Both the position numbers and the translations under genes were made by a program. A model generated the notes under the pieces. That model was not told the DNA's origin, did no database searches, and saw only the letters and a list, made by a program, of their open reading frames with translations. Below are positions 5,627-6,108 of a stretch of 6,108 nucleotides of DNA, piece after piece. Every line of letters begins with the position of its first letter. Position 1 is the first letter of the stretch. Origin of the DNA: Acidobacteriota bacterium (lineage in GTDB: Bacteria > Acidobacteriota > Terriglobia > Terriglobales > Acidobacteriaceae); the NCBI GenBank assembly GCA_003225615.1, contig QIAS01000352.1, forward strand, positions 1 through 6,108, in the 5' to 3' direction.

Positions 5627-5631
5627 CACCT
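5627..5631 (-). promoter_or_regulatory. Ribosome binding site selecting ATG 5623
   Basis: On the minus strand AGGTG is followed by CCT and the ATG. The spacing resembles that of the PilZ-TonB gene (AGGTGA then GTT then ATG), and this decides the start over GTG 5647. Confidence 0.6.
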
Positions 5632-5658
5632 GTGCGCGCAAATGCACCGAATGACCGC

Positions 5659-5687
5659 ACTTTATGCAGGCGCAACGATTTTGTCAA
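5659..5687 (-). promoter_or_regulatory. Sigma70-type promoter of the coiled-coil protein gene
   Basis: On the minus strand a perfect -35 TTGACA (5682-5687) is separated by exactly 17 bases from TAAAGT (5659-5664), four of six -10 positions. It lies in the 79-base gap between the zinc-ribbon gene stop and ATG 5623. The predicted start is near 5652. Confidence 0.65.
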
Positions 5688-5702
5688 GAAGGAAGAGGCA
5701 AA

Positions 5703-6107
5703 TCAGGAGGAATGAGATAATACCATTGCGATGAGAACGACGAGAAATACTACAAGTGCACCCATAACGTAGCCATCGTGAAAGATCCACAGCTTGTCCC
5801 GCAGGGGGGTGGTCACTTCTCCGTTGACAAACTGGCTGGAAAACTGGTGCGCTGGAACACTCTTCTGGCCCGAATTCCGGGCTTCGGCCTCCTGCCGGCG
5901 TTCGCAATCCAGACAAAGTCGGCGATCTTTCGACACGGGAAAGCCACATGTCTCGCACTTGGCGATGCTGCCCAGTTCCGCCACGGCCGGCTTTGTTACG
6001 GATTGCTCAACCGAGGGCTTCCCAGGAATCTGCTCTGGCTGAATTTTCCCCGCCGGCGCAGGCTCATCGTCCATTTCCAGAGCAGTCTTACTGCCGGCGG
6101 ACGGCTC
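5703..6107 (-). CDS. Tail-anchored zinc-ribbon protein (5' end probably outside window)
   Basis: I cannot assign a family. An ATG at 6074 would give 123 residues, but it has no Shine-Dalgarno at a useful distance, and the frame stays open to the window edge with similar composition (EPSAGSKTALE before the Met). The true start is therefore probably beyond 6108. Numbered from the internal Met, residues 1-35 are Pro/Glu-rich and likely disordered. CETC (40-43) and CLDC (54-57) form a CX2C-X10-CX2C zinc-ribbon knuckle, followed by a charged segment. A hydrophobic helix at about 102-119 ends four residues from the C-terminus. This predicts a cytoplasmic zinc-ribbon held in the inner membrane by a C-terminal anchor. 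No enzyme domain is visible. A role in protein-protein contacts at the membrane is possible but not shown. Confidence 0.72.
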   Translation of the reverse strand, partial: EPSAGSKTALEMDDEPAPAGKIQPEQIPGKPSVEQSVTKPAVAELGSIAKCETCGFPVSKDRRLCLDCERRQEAEARNSGQKSVPAHQFSSQFVNGEVTTPLRDKLWIFHDGYVMGALVVFLVVLIAMVLSHSS

Positions 6108-6108
6108 G

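Noticed and set aside
5624..5647. GTG 5647 as start of the coiled-coil protein
   Set aside because: It would leave only about five bases between the predicted transcription start and the codon. ATG 5623 has AGGTG upstream and begins the familiar MKNVY sequence.
1..6108. CRISPR arrays, tRNA or rRNA genes, insertion sequences, phage genes
   Set aside because: No regularly spaced repeats, tRNA-like cloverleaf, transposase motif or integrase motif was seen on either strand by eye.

Overview
The window looks like chromosomal DNA from a moderately GC-rich Gram-negative soil-type bacterium, most probably an Acidobacteriota member. This assignment is an inference from several clues. The small coiled-coil protein at 5369-5623 resembles one I remember from acidobacterial genomes. 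A TonB-type C-terminus implies an outer membrane. A REP-like palindrome at 1791-1837 resembles repeats I recall from acidobacterial and other environmental genomes. No database search could be run.

Left half (plus strand, 1-3875). The window opens inside the molybdopterin (large) subunit of a xanthine dehydrogenase/CO dehydrogenase-family hydroxylase. Its FAD (medium) subunit follows with a 4-base ATGA overlap. The iron-sulfur small subunit is not in the window. Eight bases after the medium subunit lies a REP-like palindrome. A new unit then starts with a four-helix membrane protein of unknown function (TTG start at 1903), coupled by another ATGA overlap to a benzoate-CoA ligase-family enzyme. 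Together the four genes suggest an aromatic or carboxylic-acid catabolic neighbourhood: hydroxylation or oxidation by the Mo enzyme, and CoA activation by the ligase. The substrate cannot be fixed from this sequence.

Right half (minus strand, 3862-6108). The ligase meets a convergent gene with a 14-base tail-to-tail overlap. That gene encodes an unusual protein with an N-terminal PilZ (c-di-GMP-binding type) domain, a Pro/Lys-rich linker, one membrane helix and a C-terminal TonB domain. It would connect cytoplasmic second-messenger sensing to the periplasm, and it is the most interesting gene here. Upstream of it on the same strand are a short, very basic protein of unknown function, a small coiled-coil protein with its own good sigma70-type promoter and a hairpin terminator, and a tail-anchored zinc-ribbon protein whose 5' end probably lies beyond the window edge.

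No RNA genes, insertion sequences, CRISPR arrays or integration sites were seen. No gene-free stretch exceeds about 225 bases.
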